DNA from: Breoghania sp037026715
GTDB lineage: Bacteria; Pseudomonadota; Alphaproteobacteria; Rhizobiales; Stappiaceae
DNA length: 64,000 bases
NCBI RefSeq assembly: GCF_037026715.1
Contig: NZ_JBANCG010000005.1
Location: 62,001 to 126,000 of the forward strand
Direction of reading: 5' to 3'
Below, one piece after another: positions 8,383-16,674 of the stretch; positions within the stretch are counted from its first letter, which is position 1, and every line of letters begins with the position of its first letter. The translations under genes and the position numbers were made by a program. The notes beneath the pieces were generated by a model. It saw only the letters and a list, made by a program, of their open reading frames with translations. It did not search any database and had not been told where the DNA came from.

Positions 8383-8811
8383 GAATTCCTCCCATGATTG
8401 CCCGCTCATTTGGGTGTCGGGCAAGACAGCCCCCGGAGGGCGATGACGTGATGATCCGGGTCTGATTGGGGGACTGTGCGCCGGTTGCGAGCGGGTTGTC
8501 TCTGGGTGTTTTACCCAAAACTATTCGGGGACTTTTCCTCTCCTCTTTCGGGAAAGAGTCCCCATTGCAATGGGTTAGGTGGATTCGGCATAGCACCAAG
8601 GTCTGAGAACCAGTACTTTCGTGCTATGTCCTCGTTATTGCTCCCAAACTGCCCCGGGACTACGATTCATTACGTAAAGGCAGATCGACCGCCCCGGCTC
8701 TCGACAGGCCGACGCCGGGCGCGCGCCTGAACGGGAACCTTTGCATGGCGTTTTCTCGCCCTGCGCGGGTCTTGGGAAAGGCCTCCACGGGTCTTGGGAA
8801 AGGGAGGAGCC
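8383..8811. promoter_or_regulatory. Divergent control region between mxaF and the kinase operon
   Basis: This 429-bp gap holds several symmetric elements. They are TGGGT-N5-ACCCA (8503-8517), GGGGACT/AGTCCCC arms (8527-8533, 8557-8563), the perfect palindrome CCCATTGCAATGGG (8561-8574), CATAGCAC/GTGCTATG arms (8589-8596, 8621-8628) and a 14-bp direct repeat (8767-8780, 8789-8802). It must contain both promoters. Which elements bind the response regulator cannot be told from sequence alone. Confidence 0.65.
8767..8802 (+). repeat. 14-bp direct repeat, 22-bp period, before the kinase operon
   Basis: GGGTCTTGGGAAAG occurs at 8767-8780 and again at 8789-8802. The 22-bp spacing is about two helical turns, as expected for two protomers bound on one DNA face. 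The second copy runs into the ribosome-binding site (AGGGAGGAG) of the gene at 8812, so binding here could repress that operon. Confidence 0.5.
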
Positions 8812-9336
8812 ATGACGGAAGACGCCACGTTGCGAACGTCTGCGCTGGCCGTCGCTTTCACCGTCGTTTTGCTTGCGATTGCCGGTTCGCTAGCGCTTGT
8901 CGGATGGGACGATGGTGACCGCACGCTTCCGCCCAATTCCCGAAACGGGGGAAATGCCGATGGGCGCTCTTTGCCGGCCGGCCCGGAAAAGGCCGGTAGC
9001 TGGCTCGAAATCGATGGTCAAGAAAGCCCGTCCGCCTTTCTCGCGCGCATGACGCAAAGCGACCTCGCCGCCGTCGGTGCGGCTTTCTCCGTCCTCGCCA
9101 CCCGGTACCGCGAAAGTCCGCGCATGATCGCCAATCGCACGCTGCAGATCTGGCAGATTGCGCGCGAAAGCAGGGACGGCCCGGCGCTGCCGGATCTCCT
9201 GCGCGATCTTGGCCGGCTGCCGGATGCGGCGAGCCGCCTGAGCCTCGGTTCGGTGACCCAGCTCTACCGCGTGCAGCGCGACAGTGGCGTCGGCCATTCC
9301 CAAGCCTTGAAGGCAGCGTTGGAGGAAGCGCATTGA
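8812..9336 (+). CDS. Unrecognised single-pass membrane protein
   Basis: A 174-residue protein I do not recognise. It has one hydrophobic helix at about residues 8-27, a short Asn/Gly-rich linker, then a helical domain of about 120 residues that should lie in the periplasm. The ATG at 8812 has a strong AGGGAGGAG ribosome site; a TTG 18 bp earlier is unlikely. It overlaps the histidine kinase gene, so the two are probably made together, and a sensing or anti-kinase accessory role is plausible. Paracoccus denitrificans has a third gene, moxZ, beside its moxYX regulators, but I cannot show this is its homologue. Confidence 0.75.
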   Translation: MTEDATLRTSALAVAFTVVLLAIAGSLALVGWDDGDRTLPPNSRNGGNADGRSLPAGPEKAGSWLEIDGQESPSAFLARMTQSDLAAVGAAFSVLATRYRESPRMIANRTLQIWQIARESRDGPALPDLLRDLGRLPDAASRLSLGSVTQLYRVQRDSGVGHSQALKAALEEAH

Positions 9337-10751
9337 CCCTCTCGGGCGACATGCCGGCCCACCTGACCGGAGCCGCCGCCTCTGCGGAAGCAGATATCGG
9401 CAGGCGCCGGATCTCGCTTCGCGCGCTCATTCTTGCGGTGTCGTTGCTCGTTTCCGTTTCGTTGTGCGCGGCAGTTGCCAGCATCCTCGTGTTCAACGCC
9501 AGGCTTGCGGTCGACGATGAGATCCGTTCTGCCTTCGAGTTCGCCAGGGCCTCGATCACCGCGGGGCTGCCCAACCGCTTCGCGGATGCAAACATAATGT
9601 CGCGCGCCCATACGCTCGCGAGCGAGATCGACGCACGCCGCCATGTCGCCGTGACCATTGTGCCGATCGGCGGCCAGAACCAAACACCATCCGCGCCGAT
9701 AGCCGGCAATGACAAGCCGGTGCCCGCCTGGTTCGCCGCCCTCATGGAGCCGGAGCAACTCATCGACCGGTTTCCCATCACCCAGTACCCGAATGTGCTG
9801 GGCAGCCTCAGGCTGGTGTCTGACCCGACCGACGAGATTGCCGAAGTCTGGGAGGATTTCAGCATCATCCTGCCGGTGCTGTTGGCGACGGGACTGGCAT
9901 TTGTCGCGATGAGCGCGTTTATCGGCCAGATACTTGGCCGACGCCTGTCCAGCGTGCTTGTCGCGATGAGCGAAATGCGCTGCGGCCGGCTGGAGGTGCG
10001 GGCGCCGGACGATCGCCTTGCCGAGTTTTCCGCATTGGCTGCGGGCGTCAACGATCTCGCGGTTCATCTCCAGCGCGAGCAGGCGGAGAACAGCCTGCTG
10101 CAAACGCGCCTTCTCAGCCTGTGCGAGAACGAACGCGCGCGCATCGCACACGATCTCCACGATGAGATGGGGCCCGAGCTCTTCGCACTGAACGCCGCTG
10201 CCGGCCAGGCCCGCAAGAGCGTTGCCGTTCTGCGTGAGATGAGGCCGGGCGTGGCGGAGACCGAAGTGCTCGGCGATGCCGTGCAGGCGATCCTGCGTCA
10301 CACGGCTGAGATCCAGCGAAGCGCCCGGGCGGCCATAAACGATCTGCGCCCGATGATCGCCGGTGCCGCATCGCTTTCCGAACTGATCGAGGAACTGGTT
10401 GCCGGGTTCGGCGAGACGGCGGGCGAAACGCGGCTCATCGTGCGGGCCGATCCCGCCGTGCACGCCGACGAGATGGGAGAGATCTCGATCTACCGGTTCG
10501 TGCGCGAAAGCGTGCTCAATGCGTTGCGTCACGGCAATCCCGATCTGGTGGAGGTCGCGCTCTGGCGGGAGGGAAACATGATCGTCGCGCGGGTCGCCGA
10601 CAGCGGACGCAGCGGCGACATCGCCGCTTTGGCCCCGGGTTTCGGCCAGCTGGGGATGCGCGATCGCGCCCTCGCGCTGGGAGCTCTCTACAAGCCTCCA
10701 TGGCGCGAGAATGGTCACACGGTCACCGAACTGAGGGTCCCTGTCAGATGA
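9333..10751 (+). CDS. Sensor histidine kinase, NarX/MoxY-like
   Basis: A membrane histidine kinase of 472 residues from the TTG at 9333, or 466 from the ATG at 9351; a GGAGG seven bases before the TTG favours the first. It has two membrane helices (about residues 30-56 and 165-190) flanking a periplasmic sensor domain, a HAMP-like linker, a HisKA_3 dimerisation box with phospho-His H273 in ARIAHDLHDE, and a HATPase with the N-box ESVLNALRHG and a GFGQLGMRDRA lid. It overlaps the response regulator as ATGA. By position divergent from mxaF and by class it resembles MoxY of Paracoccus, the kinase controlling methanol dehydrogenase. Confidence 0.85.
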   Translation: MTLSGDMPAHLTGAAASAEADIGRRRISLRALILAVSLLVSVSLCAAVASILVFNARLAVDDEIRSAFEFARASITAGLPNRFADANIMSRAHTLASEIDARRHVAVTIVPIGGQNQTPSAPIAGNDKPVPAWFAALMEPEQLIDRFPITQYPNVLGSLRLVSDPTDEIAEVWEDFSIILPVLLATGLAFVAMSAFIGQILGRRLSSVLVAMSEMRCGRLEVRAPDDRLAEFSALAAGVNDLAVHLQREQAENSLLQTRLLSLCENERARIAHDLHDEMGPELFALNAAAGQARKSVAVLREMRPGVAETEVLGDAVQAILRHTAEIQRSARAAINDLRPMIAGAASLSELIEELVAGFGETAGETRLIVRADPAVHADEMGEISIYRFVRESVLNALRHGNPDLVEVALWREGNMIVARVADSGRSGDIAALAPGFGQLGMRDRALALGALYKPPWRENGHTVTELRVPVR

Positions 10752-11416
10752 ATGCTACAGCCCGTACCATACGTTCCGACCGGGACAAACGCGTGCTCAT
10801 CGTCGATGACCATCCGGTGGTGGCCGAGGGCTGGGGCCGGATCATCCGCGACCGCATGCCATGCGAAATCCTGTCGGCGGGAACCACGCTCGCCGGATGG
10901 CGGGCGTGGCGCAATCACAAGCCGGACATGATCGTCGTGGACCTGAGCCTCGGCGACAACAAGGTGGCGGGACTGAAATTGATCGAGCGCCTGCGGCGCG
11001 TCGATCTCGACGTGCCGATCCTCGTCTTCACGATGCACTCCAGTGCCATTCTGGCGCGCCGGGCCCTGCGAACCGGGGCCCAGGGCATCATCAACAAGGA
11101 CGCTCCGCCCGACGAGATCTGCCATGCGTTTGCGGAAGTCGCCGCCGGCCGCCATTACATGGACAGCCGCTTCGCCCGCCAGATCGCCCTCATGGAGGTC
11201 AAGGGGGCGAGCTCGGCGCACGTCGCCCTCACCCACCGCGAGGAGGAAATTCTGGCGATGCTGGCGGAAGGCCTGTCCTACCAACTCATTTCCGAGCGCG
11301 CCTGCATAAGCTACAAGACCGTCTCCAACGTGGCGCTGACCCTCAAAACCAAGCTCGGTGCCCGCAACCTCACGGATCTTGTCGTGAAGGGAATCCAGTA
11401 TTTCGAGGCCGTTTGA
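10748..11416 (+). CDS. LuxR/NarL-family response regulator, MoxX-like
   Basis: A 222-residue response regulator. The receiver has the acidic pair D20-D21, phospho-acceptor D65 (MIVVDLSLGD) and a lysine in INKDAPPD. The C-terminal LuxR helix-turn-helix covers about residues 160-217 (LTHREEEILAMLAEGLSYQL). It is the partner of the kinase at 9333, whose stop it overlaps. Its position next to mxaF suggests it activates mxaF transcription, as MoxX does in Paracoccus denitrificans; the symmetric elements at 8503-8628 are candidate targets. Confidence 0.85.
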   Translation: MNATARTIRSDRDKRVLIVDDHPVVAEGWGRIIRDRMPCEILSAGTTLAGWRAWRNHKPDMIVVDLSLGDNKVAGLKLIERLRRVDLDVPILVFTMHSSAILARRALRTGAQGIINKDAPPDEICHAFAEVAAGRHYMDSRFARQIALMEVKGASSAHVALTHREEEILAMLAEGLSYQLISERACISYKTVSNVALTLKTKLGARNLTDLVVKGIQYFEAV

Positions 11417-11462
11417 GGCAGAGATCGAGAACCGTCAGCCTCGACCACATCAGCCCCTCTTC

Positions 11463-12116
11463 TCAGCCCGCGAGAGCCGGGAGTTCGAGAAGCTGGCGTA
11501 GGTCCGTGATCTCGATATCGGCCTCCGCGAAATGGGGCGCGTCGGGCTCGGGCCGGTAGAAGGCGACATTCAGCCCCCCTCGCCTGCCGGAAAGGGCGCC
11601 GGTTGCCGAATCCTCCACCGCCAGCACGGTTTCGCGCGCAACGCCCAGGGCGCTGACGGCGCGGACATAGGGTTCCGGATCCGGCTTGCCGCGTTTCACG
11701 TCGGAAAACGAGATCGAGCCCAAGAGATACGGCGCGATGCCGAGGGTGCGGATGTTCGTATCGACGATCTTGCGCGATGAGTTGGAAACGCAGATCTGCA
11801 CGATCCCGCGTTCCGCCAGGGTCTTCACCGTCTCCAGCGCGCCGGGCATGGCCTCCAGCCCTTCGGCATGGGCCACGTACCAATCCATGATCTGGCCGTT
11901 CCACGCCTCTTCCGTCAGGTCGTCAGGGTACTGTCCAGCAAGCGCGCGCCAGACATTGGACATGTGAACGCCCCGGAAGCGGGCATCCGGTTCGCCGGAG
12001 AGGTCGAGGCCGTACTGCTTGCTCACCGCGATCAGCGCGCGCAGATGCAGCGGCTCGCTGTCGACCAGGGTTCCGTCGATATCCCAGGCAACAGCCTTGA
12101 TGTGCGACGCCTTCAC
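11463..12116 (-). CDS. HAD-superfamily sugar-phosphate phosphatase or phosphomutase
   Basis: A 217-residue HAD hydrolase of the beta-phosphoglucomutase/phosphatase subgroup. Motif I is DIDGT with nucleophile D12 and acid D14, motif II is ICVSNSS, the motif III lysine is in KRGKPDPEPY, and motif IV is VLAVEDSATG. The cap is the small helical insert between motifs I and II. It follows the FGGY kinase with a four-base ATGA overlap, so it probably acts on, or clears, the phosphosugar made by that kinase. The exact substrate cannot be read from sequence. Confidence 0.88.
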   Translation of the reverse strand: MKASHIKAVAWDIDGTLVDSEPLHLRALIAVSKQYGLDLSGEPDARFRGVHMSNVWRALAGQYPDDLTEEAWNGQIMDWYVAHAEGLEAMPGALETVKTLAERGIVQICVSNSSRKIVDTNIRTLGIAPYLLGSISFSDVKRGKPDPEPYVRAVSALGVARETVLAVEDSATGALSGRRGGLNVAFYRPEPDAPHFAEADIEITDLRQLLELPALAG

Positions 12117-13597
12117 GCGTGAAACCCCTTCAGTCTTTCATAAAGCTCCCGGAAACGCGCGTACCCGCTTTCGTAAGTTTCTCGGTTTTCCGGCTTTGGC
12201 GCGATCTGGCCCGCGTCGGAGACGAAGGCGGCGATGCCGTCCCACTCCGCCAGCCCGACACCGACCGCCGCCGTCCACGCGGCTCCGAGGCAAGAGCCCG
12301 GATGGCCGCCCAGCCGACGTACCGGGGCACCCATCACGTCGGCGACGATCCCCATCCAGACCGTGCTCTGAGAGCCGCCGTCGGAGACATAGAACGTGTC
12401 GGCCGGGTGGCCCATGTCGCGCAGCACCTCCACGTGATGACGAAGGGCATAGGCATAGGCTTCCAGCACCGCACGCCAAAGGTGGCCGATATCGTGCGAA
12501 AGCGTCAGCCCCTCGATGACGCCGCGCGCCGAAGGATCATGCAGCGGGGTCTTTTCACCGAGAAAATAAGGCAGCACCGTCAGGTCGTCGGACCCGGCGG
12601 GACGGTCGGCTGCAAGATCGTCGAGCCAGGCGTGGGCGGACTTGCCACCGGTCTCGATATTCGCGGCGAATGTCTTGACGAACCAGTTCAGTACCGAGCC
12701 GCCCGTCGACATGCAGCCGTTGGGCATGTAGAGGCCGGGGATCAGGTGATAGTCGAGATAAAGCCGCGCATCGGGCACCACCCGGTCGGTCGCGGTCATG
12801 ACGTCGACGGCACCGCCGAACTTCAGCAGCACATCGCCCGATTTCGTCACGCCCGCCCCGAGGGCCGATGCGATCATGTCCGCGGCACCGCCGACCACGG
12901 GCGTGCCCTGCGCAAGTCCGGTCGCCTCGGCGGCTTTCGCCGTCACCTTGCCGAGGATCTCGTGCGAACCGATCTTGGGCGGGACCGCGGCTTCCGGTAC
13001 GCCCGTCATGCGGGCGAGTTCCGGGTCGAGCCGGTCATGCTTGACGTCCACGAGCCCGGCTTCCAGCGCCCAGTTCTGCTCGATCGCCTTCACACCCGTC
13101 AGACGCCAATTGATGAAGTCGTAGGAGCCGAACGCGGTCGCCACGCGGGCGAAGTTCTCCGGCTCGTGCCGCTTGATCCAGCGCATCTTGGCGCCGACGA
13201 GCTGCTGATTGACGCCGTTTCCCGCCCGCTGGAGAAAGGCCTTCTCGTCGATCTCGGCGCGCATTTCCTCGACTTCCGCGCCGCAGCGCCCGTCGCTTTG
13301 CTGGATGGAGGGGCGGATCAGCCGGTCCTCGCCATCGAGCAGCACGACCGCCGGCAGCATGCCGGAGACGCCGATCGCCGCGATCTCGTCGGCCTTGCGG
13401 CCGCTTTGTGCAAGCAGATCGGGAATGATCGCGCAGACATTGCCCCACCATTCCTCCGGATCCTCCTCCGCCCAGCCCGCGCGCGGCGAGTTCAGGTTCA
13501 CGGGACGCGAGGCCATGGCCAGCACCCGATCGGGCAGTTCGATCAGAATACCGATGGTCGAGGTCGTGCCGATATCGAGGCCGAGGACGAGCGACAT
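12113..13597 (-). CDS. FGGY-family carbohydrate kinase
   Basis: A 494-residue sugar kinase. The N-terminal phosphate-binding loop LGLDIGTTS, the central GGAADMIASALGAG stretch and the C-terminal FYVSDGGSQS / GSCLGAAWTA ATP-site motifs are present. It resembles xylulokinase-type members that phosphorylate keto-pentoses or polyol-derived keto-sugars in the cytoplasm. The ATG at 13597 was chosen because it directly precedes SLVLGLDIG and has a GGAG site; a frame extension of 38 residues upstream looks non-native. It is co-transcribed with the HAD gene and probably with btpA-like and deoR genes upstream. Confidence 0.9.
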   Translation of the reverse strand: MSLVLGLDIGTTSTIGILIELPDRVLAMASRPVNLNSPRAGWAEEDPEEWWGNVCAIIPDLLAQSGRKADEIAAIGVSGMLPAVVLLDGEDRLIRPSIQQSDGRCGAEVEEMRAEIDEKAFLQRAGNGVNQQLVGAKMRWIKRHEPENFARVATAFGSYDFINWRLTGVKAIEQNWALEAGLVDVKHDRLDPELARMTGVPEAAVPPKIGSHEILGKVTAKAAEATGLAQGTPVVGGAADMIASALGAGVTKSGDVLLKFGGAVDVMTATDRVVPDARLYLDYHLIPGLYMPNGCMSTGGSVLNWFVKTFAANIETGGKSAHAWLDDLAADRPAGSDDLTVLPYFLGEKTPLHDPSARGVIEGLTLSHDIGHLWRAVLEAYAYALRHHVEVLRDMGHPADTFYVSDGGSQSTVWMGIVADVMGAPVRRLGGHPGSCLGAAWTAAVGVGLAEWDGIAAFVSDAGQIAPKPENRETYESGYARFRELYERLKGFHA

Positions 13598-13951
13598 GTC
13601 ATGCTCCGTCAAAAAGCAGCGCGGGAAAAGCAAATCGCCTTCGCGGGGGAGACGCGAAGGCGGGAGAGGGTTTGGCTCTTTGGCGGGAACCAGGATGGGG
13701 CCACGTGACATGCCGCCGACCGGGCCCGGGGTTTGAGGAAACCCCGGATCAAGGTTGATCGTGCCGCTGCATTTTGTCTGCCTTGCGGCCGATATCCCTT
13801 CCCGACCGGTCTCGCGTCGGGTTTCGGGAAGGATGACGGCAGGTTTCCGCCAAAGAGCGAAACTCTCGATGGGAGGCCTCCGCTGCCTGCCCGGCCCCCC
13901 ATCGCTTCGAACGGAGGCCGGGGCTGACAGCGAAAGCGGCTGCGCCGGTGT
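13598..13951. other. 354-bp gap rich in hairpins, no gene
   Basis: No convincing coding sequence. Three stem-loops and a short dyad are present: CCTTCGCG/CGCGAAGG (13638-13660), CCGGGGTTT/AAACCCCGG (13726-13747), GATCAA-GG-TTGATC (13747-13760) and CCTTCCCG/CGGGAAGG flanking about 13798-13833. The gap separates the btpA-like gene from the kinase and may end or weaken transcription there. Confidence 0.6.
13726..13747 (-). terminator. Stem-loop downstream of the btpA-like gene
   Basis: A 9-bp perfect stem, CCGGGGTTT with AAACCCCGG, and a 4-base loop (GAGG). On the minus strand no long T-run follows, so termination would be partial or factor-assisted. Confidence 0.5.
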
Positions 13952-14752
13952 TCAGCGCAGGGAGTTCACCTTGTCCATGAACCGGGTCACGCGGTCGGCA
14001 TCGACCTTGTTCCAGGTGTTGCCGTCCACCTTGAAATGCGTGCCGATGACGCAACCGGAGGCAACCGACATGACGTCGGCGACATTGTCGATGTTGACGC
14101 CGGTGTTGGCGAAGACCGGCACGTCGGTCACCGTCTCGCAGACCTTGCGCAGGTCGGACTGGTTGGCCGGCTGACCGGTGATCGGACCGGAGACAAGGAC
14201 GGCGTCTGCGAGCGAGGAGAAGACCGCGCTTTTGGCACGCAGCTCGATCGACCGCTGGTCCAGCGAATGGGCGAACTCGGCGTTGATGTTGAACAGCATC
14301 TTCATGTCCTGGCGCTTCAGGTTGGCGCGCAGGCGCGAGGCGGACGCGCAGTCCGGCTCCCAGATGCCCATGTCGGAGGCGAAGACACCGGTGAAGATCT
14401 CGCGCACGAAGTTGGCGCCGGTGATCGAGCCGATGGCGATCGAGCTCATCGGATCCCACAGGTAGTTCACGCCAAAGGGCACCTTCAGCATCGGCTTGAT
14501 CGCCATCACGACGGCCGTCATCGCAGAGATGCTTTCCGGCGTGCCCTTGAAGACGTACGGGCGGTCGTTCTCGTTGCCGAACATGATGGCATCGACCCCA
14601 CCTGCCTGCAGCTTCTCGACATCCTTCGAAACGTCCTCGATGAGACCATCCATGCCACGGTCGGCGTCATAGAGCGGCGAGCCGGGCAGCGCGCCGATAT
14701 GTGCCATGGCGATCACGGCCTTCTTCTTCGAGCCGAAAAAGTCGAAAATCAT
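13952..14752 (-). CDS. BtpA/SgcQ-family TIM-barrel protein
   Basis: A 266-residue member of the BtpA family (E. coli SgcQ is another). The N-terminal AMAHIGALPGSPLYD, the KLQAGGVDAIMFGNEND block, the central PFGVNYLWDP stretch and the C-terminal VPVFANTGVNIDNV / ASGCVIGTHFKVDG blocks show the family TIM barrel. The family is named for photosystem I biogenesis in cyanobacteria, but in proteobacteria it occurs in sugar-uptake loci where its reaction is not established. Here it lies between the DeoR gene (54-bp gap) and the kinase, so a role in phosphosugar metabolism is likely. Confidence 0.85.
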   Translation of the reverse strand: MIFDFFGSKKKAVIAMAHIGALPGSPLYDADRGMDGLIEDVSKDVEKLQAGGVDAIMFGNENDRPYVFKGTPESISAMTAVVMAIKPMLKVPFGVNYLWDPMSSIAIGSITGANFVREIFTGVFASDMGIWEPDCASASRLRANLKRQDMKMLFNINAEFAHSLDQRSIELRAKSAVFSSLADAVLVSGPITGQPANQSDLRKVCETVTDVPVFANTGVNIDNVADVMSVASGCVIGTHFKVDGNTWNKVDADRVTRFMDKVNSLR

Positions 14753-14806
14753 CGATTTCTCCTGATGGGGTTGCCCTTTTGGGTCTGCTTGAGGCCGAGA
14801 GTTTGC

Positions 14807-15622
14807 TCAAAGGCCGGTGATCTGAACGTCGACATTGGCCGCCGCGAGCGCGGAGGCGATGTCGACGGGAGGTGGCGCGTCCGTGATGATCATGGACGCG
14901 GCCTGGAGGGCTGCGACGCGCGCGGTCGACATGCGGCGAAACTTCGACGAGTCGCACAGAACGATCCGTTTGGCCGACCGTTCGATGTAGACCCGCTTCA
15001 TCTCGATCTCCTCCAGCGAGTAATCGAAAAAGCCTTCGCTCGTCATGCCGGAGGTGCCGAGCACCGCGACGTCGAAATAGAACTGGGAGAACTGCTCGAC
15101 CGCGACCGGGCCGGTCATCGACATTTCATCGGGCCGGATCCGGCCGCCCGGCACGTAGACCTCGGCCTCGGTCTCCGCCAGGGTCTCGGCGATGCGAAGT
15201 CCGTTGGTGAAGACGCGCTTGCGGTGCAGCCGGCCGGCCGTCGCGGCCATCTTCTGGGCCGTAATCTGCGTGCTCGTGCCAACGTCCATGGCGATGGTGC
15301 GATAGGCCTGAAGCACCTCCGCCGCCCGCGCCGCGATGCGCTCCTTGAGGCCTGCATTGTGCTTCAGCCGGGCCTTGAAGGTCGGCTCGACGTCGTCGAT
15401 CACCTGCAGCGGCCCGCCCGCCGGCGGCACCGCACCGCCGTGAACCCGCTCCAGAAGCCCCTCACGCTCCAGCTCGCTCAGATCCCGGCGTACCGTCATG
15501 TCCGAAATCCCGAAATCCCGCGCGATCTCCGCAACGGTGATCGACCCGCCCTCGTGCAGGCGCTTCAGGATTTCGTTCATTCTTGCCTGCGCGGGCGTTC
15601 TGGGCTTTTCCAACAAGCTCAT
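14807..15622 (-). CDS. DeoR-family transcriptional repressor
   Basis: A 271-residue DeoR regulator. The N-terminal helix-turn-helix (MNEILKRLHEGGSITVAEIA, then SDMTVRRDLSELEREG) precedes the sugar-phosphate-binding DeoRC domain with its VGTSTQIT, FTNGLRIAETL and CDSSKF motifs. Such repressors respond to phosphorylated intermediates. I chose the ATG at 15622, because the frame extension to 15727 runs through the operator region. It is divergent from the SDR gene; the 13-mer TTTGTGTTCGTTT in this gap recurs before the transporter gene, making it the likely operator. Confidence 0.9.
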   Translation of the reverse strand: MSLLEKPRTPAQARMNEILKRLHEGGSITVAEIARDFGISDMTVRRDLSELEREGLLERVHGGAVPPAGGPLQVIDDVEPTFKARLKHNAGLKERIAARAAEVLQAYRTIAMDVGTSTQITAQKMAATAGRLHRKRVFTNGLRIAETLAETEAEVYVPGGRIRPDEMSMTGPVAVEQFSQFYFDVAVLGTSGMTSEGFFDYSLEEIEMKRVYIERSAKRIVLCDSSKFRRMSTARVAALQAASMIITDAPPPVDIASALAAANVDVQITGL

Positions 15623-15738
15623 GGCAGCTCTCTGTCCAGGCGACGTCGCGAATTCGAATGTGGGGCGCCGTCGGTTGGGGGCTTTGTCATGCCCACGGTA
15701 CAGATTGCGACGGACCAAATCAAACATTTATGTTGTTT

Positions 15739-15751
15739 TTTGTGTTCGTTT
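15739..15751 (+). promoter_or_regulatory. Predicted DeoR operator, copy 1
   Basis: TTTGTGTTCGTTT lies in the deoR-SDR divergent gap, 31 bp before the SDR start, inside a longer T/G-rich tract (15731-15760). An identical 13-mer occurs at 16619-16631 before the ABC ATPase gene. Shared exact sequence at two promoters of one pathway is the evidence for an operator. Confidence 0.65.
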
Positions 15752-15782
15752 TTGTTTTGTTGGTCCGGCAAAGGAGTATGCG

Positions 15783-16583
15783 ATGTCCCCTAACGACCTT
15801 CCCGTCCAGTCCTGTCCCGACCTCAAGTCCAAGAAGGCCATCGTCACCGGCGGTGCCGTCGGTATCGGCTATGCCATCGCACGCGCGCTGGCCGCGCAGG
15901 AGGTCACGGTGACCATCGCCGACCTCAACGAGGACGCGGCGATCAAGGCGGCGGAGAGTCTTCCGGGATCTCATCACGCAGTGGCGGTCGACGTTCGCGA
16001 GCGCGGCTCCGTTGATCGCGCCTTCACGGACGCCGTCGAGAAGATAGGCGGACTTGACATCCTCATCGCCAATGCGGGCGTCTCGACGATGCGTCCCGCC
16101 GTCGATCTCACGGACGAGGACTGGGACTTCAACATGGACGTCAACGCGCGTGGCGTCTTTATGTGCAACCAGTGGGCGGCCCGGCGTTTCCTTGAGCAGG
16201 GGCATGGCGTCATCACCAACACCGCCTCCCTCGCGGCGAAAGTGGGCGCTCCGTTCCTGGCCCACTATTCGGCGAGCAAGTTCGCGGTCGTCGGCTGGAC
16301 GCAGGGGCTCGCGCGCGAGCTTGCGCCCAAGGGCATCCGCGTCAATGCCGTCTGCCCCGGCCTGGTCAAGACGTCGATGCAGGACCGCGAGATCCAGTGG
16401 GAAGCGACCTTGCGCGGCATGACGCCGGAAGAGGTCTTCCAGGACTATATCTCCCAGACACCGCTCGGACGCATCGAGACGCCGGAGGATGTGGCGGGCG
16501 TCGTGGTGTTCCTGTGCTCCGACGCAGCACGGTTCATGACCGGACAGGCGCTGAACGTGACCGGCGGAATTTACACGACGTGA
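15783..16583 (+). CDS. Short-chain dehydrogenase/reductase (sugar or polyol)
   Basis: A 266-residue classical SDR. The nucleotide-binding motif is TGGAVGIG, followed by IANAG, a catalytic Ser in TASLAAKVG and the YSASK catalytic pair. It probably oxidises a polyol or sugar, giving the keto-sugar that the FGGY kinase phosphorylates. AAAGGAG sits seven bases before the ATG at 15783. The gene is divergent from deoR and followed after 91 bp by the ABC importer, with a DeoR-site candidate in both gaps. Confidence 0.88.
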   Translation: MSPNDLPVQSCPDLKSKKAIVTGGAVGIGYAIARALAAQEVTVTIADLNEDAAIKAAESLPGSHHAVAVDVRERGSVDRAFTDAVEKIGGLDILIANAGVSTMRPAVDLTDEDWDFNMDVNARGVFMCNQWAARRFLEQGHGVITNTASLAAKVGAPFLAHYSASKFAVVGWTQGLARELAPKGIRVNAVCPGLVKTSMQDREIQWEATLRGMTPEEVFQDYISQTPLGRIETPEDVAGVVVFLCSDAARFMTGQALNVTGGIYTT

Positions 16584-16618
16584 TCAAATTTTGTTCGAAT
16601 GCAAGCTTGTGCAGTTTG

Positions 16619-16631
16619 TTTGTGTTCGTTT
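16619..16631 (+). promoter_or_regulatory. Predicted DeoR operator, copy 2
   Basis: A second exact copy of TTTGTGTTCGTTT, 43 bp before the start of the ABC ATPase gene. A partial copy, TTTTGTTCG, lies just upstream at about 16599-16607. It suggests the transporter has its own DeoR-controlled promoter. Confidence 0.65.
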
Positions 16632-16674
16632 AGTCTGAAAAAGAAACGTCTCGATCAGCCCATCGGAAGAACGC

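Noticed and set aside
6259..8397. A 712-codon open frame antisense to mxaF
   Set aside because: It is the complement of a highly conserved gene in GC-rich DNA and shows no recognisable domain.
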